Below, piece by piece: positions 51,341-60,823 of a stretch of 64,000 bases of DNA. The notes under the pieces are model-generated. The model saw only the letters and a list, made by a program, of their open reading frames with translations, was not told where the DNA came from and searched no databases. Position 1 is the stretch's first letter, and every line of letters starts with the position of its first letter. This stretch comes from UBA922 sp964565405 (lineage in GTDB: Bacteria > Patescibacteriota > Patescibacteriia > Magasanikbacterales > UBA922): contig CAZMEW010000004.1 in assembly GCA_964565405.1 (NCBI GenBank), positions 1 through 64,000 on the forward strand, written 5' to 3'. A program made the translations under genes and the position numbers.

Positions 51341-52579
51341 CTATTCGTATCGCAATGCCTCGATCGCATTGAGTTTACTTGCTCGACGTGCAGGCAAGAT
51401 ACCAAATAACAAACCAATACCAACTGAAACACCCCAACCAAGTACAATCGAAGAAGGAGTAATAACCAGATCCCATGCATACCCCATACTCTGAGCAACT
51501 GTCGCCACCACGACTGAAATGACCACCCCAAGTGCAATACCAATTGTTCCACCAACAAACGTAATCACCATAGATTCAATCAAAAATTGAACAGTTATTT
51601 GACGAGAGGTAGCGCCTACTGCTTTTCGTAAGCCGATCTCACGAGTACGCTCCTGGACGACCGCCAGCATGATATTCATAATACCAAATCCACCCACCAC
51701 CAAAGCAATGCTCGCAATTGCGACCAAAAAAAACTTCAATGCGTTGGTAATATTCGTTAACACATCAAGTCCTTGTGCCATTGAACGAACTGAAAAATCA
51801 TCAGTTTCATCAGGTTTAATATCATGTCGATCACGCAAAACCTCACGTACATCCTCCAAAGCCCTCGTAACATTTTCCGCTGAATTGATCTTCATGCGTA
51901 TGTAATTCACGTGATTGATTCCCAGAAGTAATCGCTGTGCAGTGCTGATTGGAATAAATAGCTGATTGTCCTGATTTTGAAACCCACTCACCCCTCGCTC
52001 TTTCATAACACCAATAATGGTAAAATTGACCTTACCAATACGAATACGCTTACCAATAGCATCTTCATCACCAAACAAATCTTTCTTCATGCCAAAACCC
52101 AGCACAGCTACGGTAGCATAACTTTTCTCCTCATCATCAGAGAAGAAATGGCCCTCAGAAACTTCAGTATCCTCGACTTGAATATATGCAGCATTGGTAC
52201 CAACGTAATTTCCACGTGTCGTATATTCACCTGCGGTGATAATGTCATTTCCGGTAACGTATGTAGTCAGATGTTCAATACAAGGGCACGCGTCACGAAG
52301 AATTGCCTGACCATCATCGTAAGTAAGGGTCGTGACGACAATACCCAAAGCCGAAGCTGGAGGACCATCTTCTTCGGATGCGCCAGGTAAGACCACTACG
52401 AGATTAGAACCCAGTCCCTTAACCTGATTAAGAATAAGACTCTGTGCACCCGCACCGACCGACATGACGATAATGACAGCCATAACTCCAATCACAATAC
52501 CAAGCATCGTTAAAAAAGAACGTGCTTTACTTCGTGTAATAATTTTCAATGCATTACTAGTAGTTTCCAAAAAATCCAT
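51341..52579 (-). CDS. MacB-type ABC transporter permease
   Basis: I start at the ATG at 52579; the TTG three codons upstream is less likely. 412 residues with the same plan as the next gene: one helix, the exposed MacB domain (about 45-265, with a Cys-Pro-Cys in ILRDACPCIEHL), and the FtsX-type helices GGFGIMNIMLAVVQERTREI and KAVGATSRQITVQFLIE. Two permeases suggest a heterodimer. A 26-base gap separates it from the ATPase gene. Confidence 0.9.
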   Translation of the reverse strand: MDFLETTSNALKIITRSKARSFLTMLGIVIGVMAVIIVMSVGAGAQSLILNQVKGLGSNLVVVLPGASEEDGPPASALGIVVTTLTYDDGQAILRDACPCIEHLTTYVTGNDIITAGEYTTRGNYVGTNAAYIQVEDTEVSEGHFFSDDEEKSYATVAVLGFGMKKDLFGDEDAIGKRIRIGKVNFTIIGVMKERGVSGFQNQDNQLFIPISTAQRLLLGINHVNYIRMKINSAENVTRALEDVREVLRDRHDIKPDETDDFSVRSMAQGLDVLTNITNALKFFLVAIASIALVVGGFGIMNIMLAVVQERTREIGLRKAVGATSRQITVQFLIESMVITFVGGTIGIALGVVISVVVATVAQSMGYAWDLVITPSSIVLGWGVSVGIGLLFGILPARRASKLNAIEALRYE

Positions 52580-52605
52580 AGATTGCAAAATAGCTCAACA
52601 CAATC

Positions 52606-53331
52606 TTATTTCATAAGCGTGGCATTCTCACCTGCAAGCTGTCTCTGTGTCACTTCACGATCATATTCAATAAGACCATCTTTCAGACGAATAATACGCT
52701 TAGCATGTTCAGCTGTGTATTTTTCATGAGTAACGAGGATGATACTATGTCCTTTTTCATTCAAATCCTGAAGAATCTTCATCACCTGTAGACCTGACTT
52801 TGAATCAAGATTTCCGGTGGGCTCATCCGCAAAAATCACTTCTGGATTGTTGATGAGAGCCCGAGCAATTGCAACACGTTGCTTTTCCCCTCCAGACAAT
52901 TTGTTGGGTGAATATTCAAGTCGATGACCCAATCCCACCTGATTCAAAAGCTCGGTCGCTCGTGTAATGCGCTCCTTCTTTGGAACATTCGTATAAAGTA
53001 AAGGCAACATTACATTTTCAAGTGTAGTTGAGCGATTGAGCAAATTAAATGCCTGAAACACAAAGCCAATTTTCTTGCTGCGCATAAAAGCAAGTTCATC
53101 TTGAGACAACGTGCTTACATCTTGCCCTTCAAAAAAAAATGATCCTTCAGATAACGTGTCAAGAAAACCCAAAATATGCATCAACGTTGATTTTCCAGAT
53201 CCAGATGGTCCCATGATAGATACAAATTCACCGCGATCGATATCAAAAGTTACTCCATGCAAAATCTTGGTAATCACCCCTTCAGTTTCGTATTGTTTTT
53301 TCAAATTTTTCACTTCAATAAGTTTGGACAT
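52606..53331 (-). CDS. ABC transporter ATP-binding protein (MacB/LolD type)
   Basis: 241 residues. Walker A GPSGSGKSTLMH (about 41-52), Q-loop FVFQAFNLL, signature LSGGEKQRVAIARAL, Walker B VIFADEPTGNLD, and the H-loop LVTHEK. This is the LolD/MacB class that drives mechanotransmission rather than classical transport. Its start directly touches a family B hairpin repeat. It lies between the cca gene and the two permeases. Confidence 0.93.
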   Translation of the reverse strand: MSKLIEVKNLKKQYETEGVITKILHGVTFDIDRGEFVSIMGPSGSGKSTLMHILGFLDTLSEGSFFFEGQDVSTLSQDELAFMRSKKIGFVFQAFNLLNRSTTLENVMLPLLYTNVPKKERITRATELLNQVGLGHRLEYSPNKLSGGEKQRVAIARALINNPEVIFADEPTGNLDSKSGLQVMKILQDLNEKGHSIILVTHEKYTAEHAKRIIRLKDGLIEYDREVTQRQLAGENATLMK

Positions 53332-53406
53332 AATAAAAATGCAAAAGTAAAAGGGAAAAAGTAAAAAGAAAAATGCGTATCTTTTTACTTTTGCGTTTTT
53401 ACTTTT
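53332..53406 (-). repeat. AT-rich hairpin repeat, family B, between cca and the ABC ATPase
   Basis: On the minus strand AAAGTAAAAAC...GTAAAAAG is followed by CTTTTTACTTTTTCCC and TTTTACTTTTGC, an imperfect palindrome. It begins in the last codons of cca and ends a few bases from the ATPase ATG. Confidence 0.6.
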
Positions 53407-54856
53407 TACTCACTATCTCCCATTCCTCGGCATTTTTCAGATATTCCTCTTTGATCTTTTCAAAATATTCTTTTGCCGCATCATACTCATTGGGAATAAT
53501 ACCATCAAGAATCGCGTCTTCAATCCGTTTCTTAATCTTACCAACCGTCGGACCAGCCTTAAGTTGAGCATACTCCATTATCTCTTGACCTCGCACAGGT
53601 GACTGAAACGCACGGAGTTTATCCTTTTCCATAACTTCAACGATCCTCTTCTCAAGAAAGTCATAATTTTTCAATCGTTTCTTGAGTTTATATGGATTTC
53701 CGGTCGTAATATCACTCCGGCACAGGGTAAGCAGATCATGAAGATGATCTTTCAGATTGACAATCAACCGTCGTACCGGGCTATCAGTCACACCATCATC
53801 CATTAGGGAAATCGGCTGCTGATGCCAACGAACAAGAAGTGCCACATATTCAATATCATCTTTGCTCATGCGGAGTCTACGGCCAACATCTCGCACTATT
53901 TTTTTACCCAAATGTTCGTGCATATCAAATGCCCACCCTCGCCCAGCGATAAATGCTTTTGTCCCAGGTTTTCCAATATCATGCATCAATGCTGCAAATC
54001 GAAGAAGCACCTTATCAGTCCGCTCAGCAATATTATCAACAACTTTGAAGGTATGCACCAGATTATTTTTGTGTTGATGACCATACAATTCTTCAACACC
54101 ATTCAGTTCACTTACTTCAGGGAGAAACTCATTCATAAGACCTGTCTGGTACAAAATCCATAATCCAACCGATGGAACGGGAGTACTGAGAAGTTTGAAA
54201 AATTCTTCACACACTCGCTCTTTTGAAATAATTTTCAATCGTTCACGATTACGAGCGATCGCGTCGTATGTTTTCTCTTCAATGGTAAAATTAAGTTGAG
54301 AAGCAAAACGCGCAGCGCGAAGCATCCGAAGCGGATCTTCTGAAAATGTAATATCCGGATCAAGTGGGGTACGAAGTATTTTTTTTCCAATATCAAGCGC
54401 ACCATCAAAAGGATCGATAACTTCATTTCCCAATCCAGATGACGTAATCGGCAGAGCAATCGCATTGACAGTGAAATCGCGTCGTTTTAAGTCTTCTTCA
54501 AGCGTAGTAGCTTCAACATGTGGTTTTCGAGAATCAGAATCGTATACTTCGGTTCGTGCTCCCGCAAATTCAAGCTCGAAGAGACGGGTCTTTACCCCCA
54601 GGCCATCTTCTGTGGTATATACATACCGTGCAGTATCAAAATCAGGAAATTCAACCAGACTCCCCTCTTGTTTTACCGTTTCATCAAATGCACGGGCAAA
54701 TTGTATACCACTTCCTTCAACCACTACGTCCAGATCTTTGACTGTCTCTGTGCGCATGAGCAGATCACGCACAAATCCTCCAACAGCATATGCGCGGACA
54801 TTTTTTTCTTCTGCTAGTTTTCCAATTGTCGTATAAATTTTCCCTAAATCAACCAT
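53399..54856 (-). CDS. cca: CCA tRNA nucleotidyltransferase / poly(A) polymerase family, with HD domain
   Basis: The ATG at 54856 is used; an open TTG is 12 codons upstream. The 485-residue enzyme adds the 3' CCA to tRNAs. Motifs: AYAVGGFVRDLLM, DLDVVVEGSG (DxD), RRDFTVNAIALPI, DPLRMLRAARFASQLNF, and an HD domain with LMHDIGKPGTK. The HD domain points to additional phosphohydrolase or repair activity seen in longer family members. It interrupts a MacA-MacB type operon: the membrane fusion gene is upstream and the ATPase and permeases are downstream. Confidence 0.93.
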   Translation of the reverse strand: MVDLGKIYTTIGKLAEEKNVRAYAVGGFVRDLLMRTETVKDLDVVVEGSGIQFARAFDETVKQEGSLVEFPDFDTARYVYTTEDGLGVKTRLFELEFAGARTEVYDSDSRKPHVEATTLEEDLKRRDFTVNAIALPITSSGLGNEVIDPFDGALDIGKKILRTPLDPDITFSEDPLRMLRAARFASQLNFTIEEKTYDAIARNRERLKIISKERVCEEFFKLLSTPVPSVGLWILYQTGLMNEFLPEVSELNGVEELYGHQHKNNLVHTFKVVDNIAERTDKVLLRFAALMHDIGKPGTKAFIAGRGWAFDMHEHLGKKIVRDVGRRLRMSKDDIEYVALLVRWHQQPISLMDDGVTDSPVRRLIVNLKDHLHDLLTLCRSDITTGNPYKLKKRLKNYDFLEKRIVEVMEKDKLRAFQSPVRGQEIMEYAQLKAGPTVGKIKKRIEDAILDGIIPNEYDAAKEYFEKIKEEYLKNAEEWEIVSKK

Positions 54857-54895
54857 ACACCAGATTGCTGTATATGCTACAATTTTCTTCAAAAA

Positions 54896-56548
54896 CTATT
54901 CGGTCCGCTCACGCACCACTACTTCCTGCCCCTCCTCAAGTCCAGATAAAATTTCAACAAATCCATCGTCTCCACGAAGTCCGGTTTCAATCTCAACTTC
55001 GACTGCTACTCCATTTTCTAGTACCCGTACAGTTTTCTTTCCTGCATCAGTTTTAATTGCACGCTGAGGAATATATAATGCGCTATCTTTCTTTTCAGTA
55101 AAGAAAATCACATCAGCGGTCATCCCATTAAGAAATGGATAATCACTTCTTTCCTCAAGAACTACAGTCACTTGATAATATACCACATCCTGAATAACTG
55201 TTTCTCCGCTTTCAATTTCAGTAACCACACCATTGAATACGACATCACTTCCATACGCATCAAGTGTAACCGTTGTCGACACACCTGTCGCAATCTTGAC
55301 AATATCAGTTTCGGGAATATCTACCTTGACTTCAAATCGAGGACTGACCAATTTTATCATGACATCTTGAGAGGTAACGAACTCACCAGTCTTAAAAGCA
55401 ACTTTTGCCACTTTCCCTCCAATAGGCGCAACAATACGTGATTTATTTCGAGAAGCAATAGAAGCAGACACAGAAGCGCGAGACTCTCTGATAGACGCCT
55501 CATACGCAGCAATATCCGCAGCTGCCTTATTTTTAGCATTCTCCAAATTCTTTTGTGCTTGCGCATAGGCAACGCTATACGTCGTATAACTATTTTTAGC
55601 ATTTTGAATTTCCTGTCTCTGAGTAATCAAAAGCGCATATTGTGTATTAATTGTACTGCGTTCAGTTGCAATACCTGATTTGAGACTATCAAGCGTAGTT
55701 TGTGTCAGACGCCCTACCGCAACAGATGCATTCAAAACTTCAGAAACTTTATACAATAAATCTTTTGCCGACACCAGTGCCTCTTCGGTCGCTACAATTC
55801 CTGCATCAATATCTGTCTGTGTTGATGTAAGCGAAAGTTTGTTGGCCTTGACGTCGAGCTCTTTTCGGTCTTCAGACGCGATAAGATATTGATTACGCGC
55901 AACAACCAAATTATTCGGATTTTCAATAGAAAGCTCAGACTCATACGTATCATTTGCAAATTCATTGTCAATTCCTAATATATTATCTGCCTCAGTCAGC
56001 GCCGCCGCAACCATGGTCTGAGTCTTAATAATGAGACCCACTGCGTCCGCATACGCATCACGTACAATCTGACTATCCATACCCCCTTCTGATAATTTCA
56101 AATTAAGCTCTGCCTTTTCAACCGCTGCCTCAGCATTAGTAATAGCATCATTAGCAGATGCTCTGATCTGTGCAAGGGTTGCTTCTGACTGCAGTACTCC
56201 AGCGCTTGCCTGTTCAATACGTGCATTAAGTTCACCAAGATCAAGATCAGCCAACACAGCACCCTTTTTCACTTCTGAATTCACCGTGGTATACACTTTT
56301 GCAATTTTACCACTTGATTCAAAACGAAGATCGAGTTCATCGGCTGACTCTACATTTCCTGATGCATCAACAGTTTGCACCAAACTCCCGCGCTCAACAC
56401 GAGCAGTTTCATATTGGGGCACAACTGTTTTATTTCTTGATTGAGCATACACTCCTCCGCCTACCACCACTAACGCAATAAGTGTAATGTAGAACCATTT
56501 TTTCTTATACCATCGTTTAGTCTTTGACAACGGTGCTGTCTCATTCAT
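54896..56548 (-). CDS. Membrane fusion protein of an ABC efflux system (MacA/HlyD type)
   Basis: 550 residues. A membrane helix (about 17-37) is followed by a barrel-sandwich lipoyl half (VERGSLVQTVDASGNVES), a long coiled coil (about 95-340, with many Ala/Glu heptads), the second lipoyl half (IVAPIGGKVAKVAFKTGEFV) and beta-barrel domains ending EEGQEVVVRERTE. In monoderm-like cells such proteins work with MacB-type permeases at the cytoplasmic membrane. It is the first gene of the run and is followed by cca after 39 bases. Confidence 0.9.
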   Translation of the reverse strand: MNETAPLSKTKRWYKKKWFYITLIALVVVGGGVYAQSRNKTVVPQYETARVERGSLVQTVDASGNVESADELDLRFESSGKIAKVYTTVNSEVKKGAVLADLDLGELNARIEQASAGVLQSEATLAQIRASANDAITNAEAAVEKAELNLKLSEGGMDSQIVRDAYADAVGLIIKTQTMVAAALTEADNILGIDNEFANDTYESELSIENPNNLVVARNQYLIASEDRKELDVKANKLSLTSTQTDIDAGIVATEEALVSAKDLLYKVSEVLNASVAVGRLTQTTLDSLKSGIATERSTINTQYALLITQRQEIQNAKNSYTTYSVAYAQAQKNLENAKNKAAADIAAYEASIRESRASVSASIASRNKSRIVAPIGGKVAKVAFKTGEFVTSQDVMIKLVSPRFEVKVDIPETDIVKIATGVSTTVTLDAYGSDVVFNGVVTEIESGETVIQDVVYYQVTVVLEERSDYPFLNGMTADVIFFTEKKDSALYIPQRAIKTDAGKKTVRVLENGVAVEVEIETGLRGDDGFVEILSGLEEGQEVVVRERTE

Positions 56549-56572
56549 AGTACATGTTAAATTACAAGTATA

Positions 56573-56815
56573 TTATTGATTAATTTCGCTATTTCTAAGC
56601 TCCTGGGTAAAATCAGAGAAGTCAGAGATCATATCTTCAACAACCCGACTCGGTGCTAAGACCAAAATCCCGTGTTTCTCGATTACAATCAGATGGTCAC
56701 CTTTCTTGAGGCCGAGTTTTGCTCGAACTTTTTTTGGTATAACAATCTGACCGCGTTCACCAAGCGATGTACTCCCATGACACGTTCCGTACATAGGTGC
56801 CTCAGTATGTGACAT
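56573..56815 (-). CDS. AbrB/SpoVT-type DNA-binding protein
   Basis: The domain STSLGERGQIVIPKKVRAKL, followed by GLKKGDHLIVIEKHGILVLAP, is a swapped-hairpin AbrB fold as in MazE-like antitoxins and transition regulators. Start choice is uncertain: ATG at 56815, or at 56794, which has GAGG five bases upstream. The frame reaches 56845, but that part lies in a palindromic operator. No toxin gene is next to it, so a transcription regulator is more likely than an antitoxin. It may control itself and the macA gene 24 bases downstream. Confidence 0.8.
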   Translation of the reverse strand: MSHTEAPMYGTCHGSTSLGERGQIVIPKKVRAKLGLKKGDHLIVIEKHGILVLAPSRVVEDMISDFSDFTQELRNSEINQ

Positions 56816-56819
56816 AAAA

Positions 56820-56875
56820 TAAGTATGATTTATCATACTTATCATACTATACTTTCAAAATATAGTCAAACTATA
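56820..56875. promoter_or_regulatory. Palindromic operator region before the AbrB-type gene
   Basis: TAAGTATGA-N4-TCATACTTA (56820-56841), a further half-site TCATACTAT (56843-56851), and TATAGT-N3-ACTATA (56861-56875). Swapped-hairpin proteins bind such short inverted AT-rich sites, so autoregulation is a fair guess. Confidence 0.5.
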
Positions 56876-57677
56876 CAACGAATATCAAAATAGCTATACC
56901 GAGCAAAATTCTATATGCAACAAAAATAGAAAAATTGAGTTTTCGTACAATAAAGAAAGTAAGCCAAATCGAAAAAAATCCACTAATCGCCGCAACCGCA
57001 AAACCAACTCCGAATATAGGTACCGTGATCCCAATTGCACTCCCCTTGGTGAGAATATCTCTAAACGCAGAGAGTCCGGCAAGAGCAATAACAGGAATGC
57101 TCATGAGAAAAGAAAATTCGACTGCGTCAGTCTTGGAAAATTTCTGGAACAATCCTGCCGAAATCGTGATTCCTGATCTACTTATACCGGGAATCAATGC
57201 CGCGACCTGTGCGCACCCGATAATCATAGAATCGAAAAATCTTATACGGGAAATATCCTGATGTGAGGCAACTTTTCTACGACTATACCAATCGGCATAA
57301 AAAAGTATCACCGCTCCGATCATAAGACTATATGCAACAGCACGCGGCGTACGGAATACGGAATCTATATATTCAGAAAAAAATAATCCAACCAATCCGG
57401 CGGGAATCATAGCAAGCAAAATTGCAAGACCCAATTTTTTTTCAGGGCTTGGAGTACGAAAATTGATACAGGCTCTAAAGATAGAAAAAATTTTCTTTCG
57501 AAAATAGACAATGACTGCAACAAGGGTGCCCATGTGTACTACGATATCGAACGCCTGGGCCTGCACTCCCCAACCAAGTAGTGCGGGTACTAATACTAAA
57601 TGACCTGAAGAAGAAATCGGCAAAAATTCAGAAAAACCCTGAACCATTCCAAGAACAATAGCTTGTATAATAGTCAT
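56871..57677 (-). CDS. uppP: Undecaprenyl-diphosphatase UppP (BacA)
   Basis: 268 residues with about eight membrane helices. It recycles the lipid carrier for peptidoglycan and other polymers and gives bacitracin resistance. Motifs: GMVQGFSEFLPISSSGHLVL (first catalytic loop with Glu and Ser) and PGISRSGITISAG (second, with Arg). The length fits the family. A six-base gap to the upstream permease gene suggests one transcript. Its 3' end overlaps the operator region by a few bases. Confidence 0.95.
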   Translation of the reverse strand: MTIIQAIVLGMVQGFSEFLPISSSGHLVLVPALLGWGVQAQAFDIVVHMGTLVAVIVYFRKKIFSIFRACINFRTPSPEKKLGLAILLAMIPAGLVGLFFSEYIDSVFRTPRAVAYSLMIGAVILFYADWYSRRKVASHQDISRIRFFDSMIIGCAQVAALIPGISRSGITISAGLFQKFSKTDAVEFSFLMSIPVIALAGLSAFRDILTKGSAIGITVPIFGVGFAVAAISGFFSIWLTFFIVRKLNFSIFVAYRILLGIAILIFVV

Positions 57678-57683
57678 AGATAC

Positions 57684-58865
57684 TTAAAATAACTTCATCA
57701 CACTATACACGGCGCCCACTGCAAAGGCAAGAACAAGGGGGATCATAGACCATGTAATTTTATGTAATGTATACGTAGTATGTGCAAACTCCCCTTTTCT
57801 ATATGCCTTCCAGTACATGAGAATAATCAAAAATAATTCAAGACTCACAAATACGCCGCCTACAATATCGATAACAAAGACAAAACTTCTAAGACCAAAA
57901 TAAAAAAGCAAAAATGGTACTATCGCAACCAGTATCGTTGCTAGCCATTCTTTGAATGAATAATCCCACACCAAAGAATCGCGAAGCGAAAGGGAGGTAA
58001 TAAGAAAACACATCCCCATAGCAAGAAACGCAAATATATTTCCAAATATAAATGCCGAATGCCCCACAAAGCTCTCAAGTCCGATCGTTGCAATCTGTGT
58101 AGTATCTCTCCCCATTACCCCAACCACCATAAGAGCAAATGCAGCGTATACAAGAATTGCGATAAGACCAGCATACATGATGGCATATTTATACGTACCA
58201 TTTTTATATCTGAGGATACTATACGCTTCAGGTATGGACGTAGTACTGTGAAAAGCAAAAAGCACTACTCCGTACGGAAAAAGAAGTTCAAAAATATCAG
58301 AGGACGCTAAATTTACCGCACGAACATGTGGTAAACCGGATAGAATAATCATAAATACGACTGCAAGTACACCGATCACCAGAACCGATTCAATACGCCT
58401 GATCACTCGCATACCGGTCGCAAGAATTCCCAAAGCCAGAACAAAAAAACCAATGGTCCAATAGACACTTTCACCGCCGAACAACGCCGCAAGTGTCTCA
58501 CCTTCTCCGATTAGATACACCAACAGTACACCAAAAAGCATGGTGTAGAGAAGCGCGGTCATAACATACTCTCCCCATTTCCCCAAATACTTACGAGCAA
58601 GACCTGACAACTGCACAGGAGTTGGCTGTACGGACACGAGCTGTCCGAGCATGAGATTAAGGACCGTCATGAGAAGTCCAAGTATCACAATATAGATAAA
58701 TCCGATCAAAGCACCCGCACGAGAAACAGCATATGGAAGACCCAAGACTCCAGCACCAATCGTACCGCTGACAATAAGTGCAGTCCCCTGAATCAAAGGA
58801 ATACGACGCTGAAATAAGCCTCGAAAATGTACCACTTCATCTGAAATTTTTTGCCTATATGACAT
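57684..58865 (-). CDS. Amino acid permease (aromatic amino acid/AAAP-type)
   Basis: 393 residues with 11 membrane helices. The first helix region QGTALIVSGTIGAGVLGLPY is the conserved substrate and ion site of the AAAP/Trp-Tyr permease (APC) superfamily. Later FHSTTSIPEAYSILRY corresponds to helix 6. These import amino acids with a cation. Substrate unknown. In a bacterium with few biosynthetic routes, uptake would matter. It precedes uppP by six bases. Confidence 0.82.
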   Translation of the reverse strand: MSYRQKISDEVVHFRGLFQRRIPLIQGTALIVSGTIGAGVLGLPYAVSRAGALIGFIYIVILGLLMTVLNLMLGQLVSVQPTPVQLSGLARKYLGKWGEYVMTALLYTMLFGVLLVYLIGEGETLAALFGGESVYWTIGFFVLALGILATGMRVIRRIESVLVIGVLAVVFMIILSGLPHVRAVNLASSDIFELLFPYGVVLFAFHSTTSIPEAYSILRYKNGTYKYAIMYAGLIAILVYAAFALMVVGVMGRDTTQIATIGLESFVGHSAFIFGNIFAFLAMGMCFLITSLSLRDSLVWDYSFKEWLATILVAIVPFLLFYFGLRSFVFVIDIVGGVFVSLELFLIILMYWKAYRKGEFAHTTYTLHKITWSMIPLVLAFAVGAVYSVMKLF

Positions 58866-58908
58866 ACAATGAACTCAAGACGTAAAACGTTATATAGATA
58901 CATGCTCA

Positions 58909-59898
58909 TCATTCACCCATATATTCACGGGCAACATCAATAAAGCTAGAATCTTCATGTGTATATTTCATCCAATACCACCACTCAACTCCCCAGATAT
59001 ATGCCCTCGACGCTCCAGTATGTCTTGCAAACTCAAAATTTTTCTTCATCTGTTCAATATTCATTGTTTGAAATTGATGATCAATTGAAGTCGAAGCTAT
59101 GTCGCCCGTATGAATCCAGGGTTCAGCTTGCAATTCTGAAATAAAAAACTTATCAGGTGATAAACCGAATATTTTCGCACGTGCTCGAAACCAACCAGCA
59201 GGCAACCAATCATACGTGAATACTTTTCCACTGGGAGTGGTAACTACACGATACAATGTGCTTCCAAAAATATCCCCCTTTTTTGCAGCTGGATACCATA
59301 TCGCAAGTTCACCGCTATCAGTAATAATAATACGGTGAATCGTATCCTGAGACCGAACAATAGATACTTCTTCATCAAGAGCATCAATGTCAAATTTCTC
59401 ACAACTACCAAAATCAAATTTGATATATGGTTCATTTTCTACCTGCCAATACTCGAGCGCTTGATGATCTTTATACCGATCAACAGTAGTTGACACATAC
59501 GCGTATAATTTTTGTAAATACTCCTCAGATGTTTTTTGTCCCAGCCAGCCTGGCAAGTGACATTCAGGCCAACGCGGAGTTTTTTGTCCGAGAGCAAGAA
59601 CGACTTGAGTGTGCTGTGTCAGAGCTTCCTGCATCATAAAATCAATCGAAGAAAAGTCATAGGTTCCTTCAACCGCTTCTACCTGATCCCAATCGACGGA
59701 GAGTCGAATAAACGGTGGTCGAAGATCACGAAGCATTTCCTGATACATTTTTTTCCAATCATATCCTAACCATGCAGCATGACCGGGGCTAAAACTAATA
59801 CCGTACTGTATAGGATGTACTGCTCTACCGTACCACCATAATCCACCATACAAAAGTCCTAATAACCCAATGATGAGGCCTAGCCAACCTATACGCAT
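58909..59898 (-). CDS. Clan GH-A glycoside hydrolase-like protein, membrane anchored
   Basis: The ATG at 59898 is taken; it overlaps the EamA gene by ten bases. The 329-residue protein has an N-terminal membrane helix (WLGLIIGLLGLLYGGLWWYG) and a TIM-barrel domain. YWQVENEPY has the Asn-Glu-Pro acid/base site of clan GH-A (Glu about residue 155), and FISELQAEPW near residue 254 supplies the likely nucleophile. IRLSVDWDQVEAVEGTYDF is typical for strand 2 of this clan. The third member of the glycosyltransferase-EamA-glycosidase operon; it probably trims or transfers a surface glycan. Confidence 0.75.
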   Translation of the reverse strand: MRIGWLGLIIGLLGLLYGGLWWYGRAVHPIQYGISFSPGHAAWLGYDWKKMYQEMLRDLRPPFIRLSVDWDQVEAVEGTYDFSSIDFMMQEALTQHTQVVLALGQKTPRWPECHLPGWLGQKTSEEYLQKLYAYVSTTVDRYKDHQALEYWQVENEPYIKFDFGSCEKFDIDALDEEVSIVRSQDTIHRIIITDSGELAIWYPAAKKGDIFGSTLYRVVTTPSGKVFTYDWLPAGWFRARAKIFGLSPDKFFISELQAEPWIHTGDIASTSIDHQFQTMNIEQMKKNFEFARHTGASRAYIWGVEWWYWMKYTHEDSSFIDVAREYMGE

Positions 59899-60821
59899 AG
59901 ACAAGGAATTACCATAAATAATGAGCCGATAACCACGAGCAAAATCCCAATACTCTGAAGGATAAGCTCACGTTTTGAAAAATACTCTTTGAATGTTTTG
60001 GGTGAAAATTTACTTAGCGCAAGAATTGCACAAAACATCAGCGCATATTGGATGCCACTCATGGCATGTACTACAGTAACAGAACCCAACGCAGTTGCAT
60101 ATTGAATCAACACAACCGCAACAACTCCTACAATTTTTGCAATCCACACCAAAACAAGTGAATCTTTCCTATGATTCTTTTTCTTTTTTCTTTGAGAACC
60201 CGACCGTGCAAAAATCTCATTCCACACATCAGGTACCGCAAGTAAAATTAGACCGAGGATTCCGGCACCAGCCCTCGTCCACACGAGCGCGGGAAGAAAA
60301 TCATGTATGTCATACAAATATTTTGCGCTCACATGCGATGATGCAAAAAAAATACCCGATACGATTGCCCATAGGTATCCAATATGAAATCCTTTATTTC
60401 TCTGTGTTTCTTCGAAAGAAAGAAACAGAGAAGCCGCAACCAATAATGCGATTCCTGTAAGCTGTAGACCCGAGAGATGCTCAGACAAAAAGATGTGTGA
60501 CAATGCATAGGTTACGAGAGTAACGACTGCACCACTAATTGGATTAACATGTGACGCCTCTCCACCTTTAACCGCGCGGTAGAGGAAATAGAGTCCAAGT
60601 CCAAATGCGAATCCAGATAATAAACCAATTGTAATATCACGTATAGGCCATACTTCCGAACTAAAAGGCAATACGAGCAACGCCGCCCACATAATAATAG
60701 TTGAATAAAATGCATAGATACCGGGTTTCGCGACTTCGGTACGTGATAAAATATATTTATCAAGAATAAAAGTCGCGGCGAGAAACAAGTAACCAATAAG
60801 AGCAATAATGATTGAGAGCAT
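59889..60821 (-). CDS. EamA/DMT-family transporter
   Basis: 310 residues with ten membrane helices in two repeats. The first has FILDKYILSRTEVAKPGIYAF and GLGLYFLYRAVKGGEASHV, matching the EamA domain, and the second is around VSGIFFASSHVSAKY. Between the halves is a basic loop (RSGSQRKKKKNHRKD). DMT relatives include sugar or nucleotide-sugar carriers and ArnE/F flippases. Placed between a glycosyltransferase and a glycosidase (gaps of 2 and -10 bases), it may carry the glycosyltransferase product across the membrane. Confidence 0.82.
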   Translation of the reverse strand: MLSIIIALIGYLFLAATFILDKYILSRTEVAKPGIYAFYSTIIMWAALLVLPFSSEVWPIRDITIGLLSGFAFGLGLYFLYRAVKGGEASHVNPISGAVVTLVTYALSHIFLSEHLSGLQLTGIALLVAASLFLSFEETQRNKGFHIGYLWAIVSGIFFASSHVSAKYLYDIHDFLPALVWTRAGAGILGLILLAVPDVWNEIFARSGSQRKKKKNHRKDSLVLVWIAKIVGVVAVVLIQYATALGSVTVVHAMSGIQYALMFCAILALSKFSPKTFKEYFSKRELILQSIGILLVVIGSLFMVIPCLCV

Positions 60822-60823
60822 AC

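Noticed and set aside
51337..51558. N-terminal extension of the second MacB-type permease
   Set aside because: The extra 74 residues lie inside the end of the other permease gene and do not fit the family; the ATG at 51336 gives the standard start.
56573..56815. Antitoxin of a MazEF-type system
   Set aside because: No toxin-sized gene follows; the next genes are a membrane fusion protein and uppP.
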